Source: Tetradesmus obliquus
Taxonomy: Eukaryota; Chlorophyta; Chlorophyceae; Sphaeropleales; Scenedesmaceae
Reading direction: 5' to 3'
Length of the DNA stretch: 64,000 nt
Assembly (NCBI GenBank): GCA_030272155.1
Contig: CP126194.1
Span: forward strand, 434,001-498,000
In this document: positions 58,524 to 64,000 of the stretch, one piece after another
Position numbering within the stretch: position 1 is the first letter of the stretch
Layout of the letters: each line of letters starts with the position of its first letter
The notes under the pieces: generated by a model
What the model saw: only the letters and a program-made list of their open reading frames with translations
Told to the model about the DNA's origin: nothing
Database searches by the model: none
Position numbers and translations under genes: made by a program

Positions 58524-60464
58524 ACTTCACACGCCTGATCGGTTGCTGCTACACCTATACACCCCCCAGGTGGGTTGTTGCACAGTTGTCCCAAAGCAGC
58601 AGTTCAGCTAGCCTTGGCCACTGTTGCCGTAGCATTGCCTGTGGCTTACAGGAGGCAGCAACTGGCCGCTGCAAGCAGCTGCTTACTGCTGAGCATGTGG
58701 AATGCATTGTAAGGTCAGCCCCAGAAGTACCGCAGTTGGACCCTTTGTGGCGCGGCACACTATGTTGTTCGCAGCCCCGCCCCGTTCGCTGCGTATGGAG
58801 GTATGGGTATGCTGTCGAGCACTTTACGGCTGCCAGCCGGCGGATCAGTGACTCAGCAGCCTGCTACCTGTGCTTCAAAGAATATTCCATCAATAGGCAG
58901 CAGCTGTGCAGTTCTGACAAGCAGCATGCAGAGCGCATGGGCCACAGCGTGTCTTTGCACCGCCTTGCTGGCATCTTCATTCTTTGTGCACGCATAAGGC
59001 CATCGCTGCATCCATCGCTGCCTGCTGCCGCCTGCAGACCTCGCTGTGCTGCATCCAGCGCTACGGCCGCATGCCCGACATGCAGCGCACAGCAAGACAG
59101 TCCGCGCTGTGCTGCGTCGCTACGGCCGCATGCGGCAGCGAGGCAGTCCTCGCCAAGCAGTGGCCGGGAGGCAGTGGCTGGCAGGCAGTCCTCCCCCTCC
59201 TCCTGTTCTTTCAGCCGCTCCTGTGGGGCGAGGGGCCGATGGCAACGTTGCCATGGCTCTAATGGTAACATGATTACCCCTATAGGCAGTGGCGGGGCTG
59301 CTGCCGCGCATCGCTGCAAGCTGCCGGGCGCACTGCTGGGCCTTTTGTGTCGTTATTGGTGATCACCAATGCTGCCTGCTCTGCCAAGCCAGTGTGCATA
59401 CGTGTGGTGTGTTGCGGCACGCGAGGGGTCATCCTTGTCATCCTGACTTGGCCAGATCCCATGGGTTCTTGTGTTTATACCAGCAGTGTCGATATGTAAC
59501 TAGACGACCTGAGACTTTGGCTGTCTAAACATGCAGTGTCTCTGTAGCTCAGCGGCAGTCATGGGTGCCATACCGCACATCATGTGTGTGCACAGTGTGC
59601 AAGCCGTGGCATCACTCCATGCAGGCTTCCACTGCTCTGCTATGATCCTAGCTGCTACTAGTAGGACATGGCAGCATGTGCCGCTGCAGCGGCTGCAGGG
59701 GCAGGGCTGCATTGTGAAGTGTGCTTCCTGCAACTCTCTAGAGAGTTAGATCTAGACACGGCTGCAGAGCGACGCACTTTCGTCATCATCATCTTCATGT
59801 TACCCATCAAGCCATAGCATCAACTCAGGTTAATTTGCTGCCAGCGTGCGCAGTGCCACTGCGCGCAGTGCTCGCTGAACATGGCAGCATGTGCCTGTCG
59901 TGCCATACCATTAGGCCTGCACGCCACCGGCCTTGTTTACAGTGCTTGGAACAACCAACGTCAGCCGCCAATCATCACCGATCAGCTGACCTAATACAGC
60001 AGAATAAATCGTCCCCCACCTCGTACAAAGCCTGCAGCAACATGCTGTAATGAATACAGCCGTTGCTTTCCAGCACACCCATCAGCTACGTGCCAGCTGC
60101 TGCCAAAACAAAATAAAAGCATGCTGTGGCACTGGCCATTGACTGGCAGCGCCTGCATGCTACTGGCAACACATATTGAGTTCTTTCTCTCGAAGGCAGC
60201 TGCATACAGCCTGAGCTGCCTGCAAGTGCCTTTGCCACCAGCTGCAGCTGCTCACCCTACACACACAACCTCGCTGCTGCTCCTGCACAGCACTCAGCGC
60301 TGCTGCACCTGCAGCATCCTGCCTCGCGGGCAAGCTGCATGTCTATGCATCATCACATTTCAAGCAGCGCAGTAGCATGAAGTCCATCACCCCATGCCAT
60401 CTGCTGCAGTGACAGTGTTGCAAGACAGCTAGACACACGGGCCACTGCCACAGCAGCGTCCGCT
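58524..60464. other. 3' region of epsilon-tubulin and NTAN1 genes
   Basis: Convergent 3' ends. TGTAA at 58708-58712 lies 185 nt after the epsilon-tubulin stop. A - strand TGTAA at 59937-59941 may end the NTAN1 mRNA. A GC-rich coding-like segment at 59041-59269 is discussed under findings. No gene is firmly supported. Confidence 0.5.
58708..58712 (+). promoter_or_regulatory. Poly(A) signal TGTAA, epsilon-tubulin
   Basis: TGTAA about 185 nt downstream of the stop codon at 58523. Confidence 0.5.
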
Positions 60465-62374
60465 TTATAGGGCCGCCTCTTCAAGCACTGGCACAGCAGC
60501 TGCACCCTCTGCTGCACCCTCTGCTGCTTCAGGCTGCTGCAGCGACTTCCAGCTGTGGCTGCTGCTGCACCACGTGTAGTGTGCGGCGCTGCTGGCTGCG
60601 TGGCGCTCCTGGGAGTGTGGCTCCTGCGCTGCTATGAGGAACTGCAGCATGGCCCGCATGTCTGGCGGTGGAGGCAGGCAGCAGCAGCAGCAGATGGAGA
60701 GGCAGCATGGGTTCAGGAGGGCATGGCCTCGTGCAGTTGAATTTGCATCATTGCTGGCAGCAACAAATGCACTGCAGCACTGTGGAGGTGGTGCTTACAT
60801 AACCCAGCCAATCGCTTGCAGCAGTGCCACAGGCAACCACACGCAAACTGCTTGCAGCAGTGCAACAGGAAACCACCCCGCATCGAGACAGCCAGGGTGT
60901 TGACGCTGATAACGTTTCAGGGCGATAAGAAGTCTCACCAGGCGGTTAAACTCCGCGCAACGCTGATTGCCTTGCAGTACGTGTGCTGCGCCCCAACAAC
61001 AGCTACGCGCTGTCACTTCATGCCCGCACCTTGCACAAACCAGGCGGGCTCGTGGTCGGGGCTGGTGCTCATGAGCTGCAAGAACTGCTGCTCAGGCAGC
61101 AGCAGCAGCCGCTCGTACTGCATGACGTGCCAGCTGTCCAGCACAGTGGGGTCGAAGGCAGGCAGCACCAGCACATGCTGCTGCGGGCACCACACGTTGA
61201 TCAGCACTTGGTCGCTGTGCCACCTGCAGGCAGCAATCCGCGTTTGCAGCAACGTAGTGGCCACGCAGCTCCCGCACCAAGTGAAGCACAGGCGGCTGCA
61301 TTTCATAGTGCCTTGCCAGCCCCAAATGCTGTACACCGCCAACAGCACCTTGGGTAACCAAAAGTATCCACGCAATTCTGCTGCACGGCAGCCCTGCAAG
61401 ACCACAAATGGTTGCATTGCCCTGCACCCGTCCCTCTGCTGCAGCTTCCAAAGCATGCGGGACACGCACAGCCGCACAGTGGGCCTGGTGAGTGCAGCAT
61501 CTGCACGTTTTGCTTGCCTTCGCCTCACCTGCAGTGCTGCGCTGCTAGCCTGCGAGGTACCTCAGGCCCTCTGTTTGCAAACACCCATGGGTGAGGTGTC
61601 TGGCTGGCAGTCTCAAGCACCAGGCAGCAGCAGTATGGGCTGCCGTCTGGTGCTGTGTTGGCTGCCGCAACACACGCCAGCTGCAGGTGGATCGCCGGCT
61701 GTAAGCTGTGCAGCAGCTGCAGGAAGGCTTGTGCAGTTTTGGGCCCCCTCCCTTTGGCATCGCAGTAGGCTCCTGCAAGGTACAGCTGTGGCTGCTGCAT
61801 GCTGGCGAGGCTGTGCAGCAGCAGCGCAATGTCGGTTTGCCCTAGCAGCTCCTGGTCGAGGTGTGCACACCACACACGCTGCGTGGCGGGGCAGCTGAGG
61901 ATGGCTACCATGCAGGTGGTGGCGTCCTGCAAGCAAAAGCAGAAGCACTGTCCATAATTCTGCTGGTGTGCATCCCAGCGTGCTGTGACACTGTATGTAG
62001 ACATGCCATAACACACTAATGGCAGCAGCCACAGGCCAGTGACGTTGCTGTCAAGTCTGCCATACCAGCATGCTGTGCGCCAGCAGCTGGCAGCGGCGCT
62101 GCTGTCTTGGGTGACGTGTCACCTGCTCACGGGGCAGCAGACGCACCTGCGAACCGATCATGAGACCTGGCAGCTGCTCGACATCAACAGATGCCTCTTC
62201 ACCCTGCATCACGCACAGGTATGGCCCACTGTTGTCTGGGACTGTGCTGGTGCTGCTGCTGCCCTCCAGCTGCTGTAGGAAGCTAGACGTGGCCTGCTGT
62301 ATGCATGCAAGCCCAAGAACCTCCGTAAGCCTGATATCGGACAATGGTTCACCGTTTACGTACAGCATGGCGCT
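60465..62374 (-). CDS. NTAN1: N-terminal asparagine amidohydrolase, 365 aa
   Basis: Model complement(join(60465..60661,61030..61223,61428..61484,61529..61926,62123..62374)), 1098 nt. NTAN1 deamidates N-terminal Asn to Asp, feeding proteins into the Arg/N-degron pathway. Family marks are DATTCMVAIL with the nucleophilic cysteine (residue 89 in this model), YLAGAYCDAKGRGPKTAQAF, WVFANRGPEVPRRLAAQ, VRLCVSRMLW, QVLINVWCPQQHVLVLP, LLLPEQQFLQLMSTSPDHEP and, after the last intron, MRAMLQFLIAAQEPHSQE. Human NTAN1 is 310 aa. The extra length lies in a Ser/Thr stretch in exon 1 and a Glu/Ala-rich tail. An in-frame ATG at 62404 would add ten residues. Small exon 3 (57 nt) depends on a GGGTGCAG donor and is the least certain junction. 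Confidence 0.9.
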
Positions 62375-62404
62375 CAAAACGTATGTGAGCGGAGAGCTAC
62401 ACAA

Positions 62405-63631
62405 GACAGCAGCACAGTTGCTTGGTCGAAAGGGCTGGCCGTGTGAAGCAGCTGCTTAGCGACTAAAAATGCACTCGTTGCTAAGGGTGTAAGGTAGTTG
62501 CTGGACCTGTACGAGAAATTCATCCGAATTCACGGGTCGATGAGGTCTACTATGTGCCAAGGTTTTACTTCCCGCCAGCCCAGCATGGCCAGGCCCGTGA
62601 TCGCCTATAGCTGATCACAAGATGCTGCACAAGGGTCAGGCCAGCATATTAAAAGTTGCCGATTGCATTCATTTCAAGCATAAGCAAGCATAAGCAAGCA
62701 TAAGCAAGCATGTCAGGTGGCAGGTGACACTGAATGACTGTTACAGCCAACACGAGTAGTGCAATATCTCAGCCGCGACTACCATGATCGTGCTGCAGGC
62801 AGTGCCTGTAGTACAGCCATGTGATGAGCACCACCGGACAGCATCTGCTGTTGCTCTTCACCCTAACCATCCGACAACCAAAACCACGACCCACGGGACC
62901 AAATTGTTAAGCCACAAAGCCAGCGCCAGCGCCGCCAAACGTCATCCCCACTTCCCCTCCACACACGCACACACGCTGACAAGGCGGCACAGGCACATGT
63001 GGTGGCATGCATGCAGGGCGCACCCTTTAGAGGCACATGGCACTCTTGGGCACTGCTGCACAAATGATGCACAACTGCCACCACACCCGCCACACACTTG
63101 CCCACACAGTTTTCGCACAATGGTTCAGCAACACTAACAATCACAGTGCTGGGACGCCTGCCTGCAAAGGACACCAAGCAGCGTCCCCACACAGACCCGC
63201 ACACACTGCACATACTCAAGCTGCTGCTGCATGCTGAAGCAGGCATGGTCACCAAGCATGCACAGCAGCCAGGCAACGCAGGCACATAAGTTGCCTTCTG
63301 CTGTTGCTGTTGCCTGGTCTTCATTCTCACAGCGCAGCTCCTGAAAACACCTCCTGAACAACACGACATGCACAAAGAGCTACTCATATATACGCATTCT
63401 CACACTCCTGCCACCTGTACTACACGCATGGCAATGCCACATTCAGCACACACTGCCTGAAAGCAACTGGCACTGTGCCCGCAAAGCATCAGCCATCACG
63501 CAGCAGCAGCTGCTGCTGCCGGCCCACCATCTGCCTCGCGCAGCACAATCTGCTGCTGCTGCTGGTGTGCTGCCAGTGAGCTGTTGCCAGCTGCTGTGCT
63601 GGTAGCCTGTGCAGCTTCGAAGACAAGCTGT
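62405..63631. other. NTAN1 promoter side and 3' UTR of phosphate carrier
   Basis: No exon supported. The right part is 3' UTR of the carrier gene. A - strand TGTAA (62741-62745) is a distant candidate end. CAC/ACAC-rich stretches are common at 62930-63230. Confidence 0.5.
62681..62710. repeat. 10-bp tandem repeat, three copies
   Basis: Three exact TAAGCAAGCA units preceded by a partial unit (TCAAGCA). Confidence 0.95.
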
Positions 63632-63709
63632 TTACTTGGCGGGTGTGGGCACCTTGGCGCCTGTGGTGGGCAGGCCTGCAGCCACCTTGAAGGAGTCGTA
63701 GATGCCCCA
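63632..63709 (-). CDS. PHT3: Mitochondrial phosphate carrier, last exon (5' part outside window)
   Basis: The 26-codon terminal exon starts right after a TTCTTCTGCAG acceptor and encodes WGIYDSFKVAAGLPTTG then AKVPTPAK and stop. WxIYDxFKVxxGLPTTG is the conserved end of the mitochondrial phosphate carrier (SLC25A3, plant PHT3), which imports phosphate with protons for ATP synthesis. Only this exon is visible. The preceding intron runs to at least 64000 without a recognisable exon. Assignment rests on this short but characteristic motif. Confidence 0.78.
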   Translation of the reverse strand, partial: WGIYDSFKVAAGLPTTGAKVPTPAK

Positions 63710-64000
63710 CTGCAGAAGAAAGCAGAAACAGCAGGCAGGCAGAACACAGCAAACAGAGCAGCAACTGTCAGTAGACGTAGCAGCAAGGAGTCCGGCATGC
63801 ATGCAAGTGAGTGGGTGGGAAGGCGAGCCTGGCTGGGTGGGCGCATGGGCGCACAGGCTGGCATGTCAAAGTGTGAAGAGAAACCCCACACACAGCATCA
63901 AGCCATACCCTCACGCATGCCAAGGCTGTGGCTGCTGAAAGCACGCATTCGTTTGTGCTGGTTTGCTGCATTGGGCTGCACAGTTGCACGACTGGGAGCA
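63710..64000. other. Intron of the phosphate-carrier gene
   Basis: No exon visible. It ends (on the - strand) in the pyrimidine-rich acceptor of the terminal exon. Confidence 0.5.

Overview
This window is nuclear DNA of a green alga, most likely a core chlorophyte near Scenedesmaceae or other Sphaeropleales/Chlamydomonadales (placement is inference). Support: GC-rich, intron-rich genes with GTGAG/GTGCG donors and CTGCAG acceptors, very frequent CAG/CTG runs inside genes and introns, TGTAA poly(A) signals, and plant/algal gene types. Exon models were assembled by hand from splice sites and frame continuity. Each complete model sums to a multiple of three.

Layout. 345-2455 (+): 3' part of a probable CANIN-domain (SMC5/6-associated) gene. 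2456-5317: gene-poor, with a minisatellite and the left arms of two repeat blocks. 5318-12068 (-): a secreted 1529-aa cysteine-rich repeat protein. 12069-14991: its TATA box and the right, inverted repeat arms. 14992-17398 (-): syntaxin-5-like Qa-SNARE. 18842-22965 (-): a 944-aa disordered protein of unknown function. 23784-26015 (-): BTB-BACK protein. 26765-36273 (-): 17-exon kinesin-like coiled-coil protein (~1927 aa) with a degenerate motor. 38209-39584 (-): membrane-anchored CS/NudC-like protein. 40002-41590 (+): RNA polymerase II subunit RPB4. 42176-43643 (+): putative organelle protein with a C-terminal membrane segment. 44688-46865 (-): DUF218/YdcF-like membrane protein. 47383-50029 (+): GT92-type glycosyltransferase. 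51749-52830 (-): UBE2S-type E2. 53330-58523 (+): epsilon-tubulin. 60465-62374 (-): N-terminal asparagine amidohydrolase NTAN1. 63632-63709 (-): last exon of a mitochondrial phosphate carrier that continues past the window.

How the genes relate. There is no operon. Three pairs are head to head with 417-517 bp between start codons: CS protein/RPB4, DUF218/GT92 and UBE2S/epsilon-tubulin. Several products serve the microtubule and cell-division machinery: epsilon-tubulin (centriole triplets), UBE2S (APC/C chain elongation), the kinesin-like protein and perhaps the CANIN protein. NTAN1 belongs to the N-degron pathway. The SNARE and GT92 enzyme act in the Golgi, and the cysteine-rich protein probably leaves through that route.

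Most unusual points: exon-border duplications at about 115-bp spacing inside three epsilon-tubulin introns, a kinesin with an intact P-loop but lost switch motifs, and an ~11-kb segment holding the cysteine-rich gene that is bracketed by rearranged inverted repeats.
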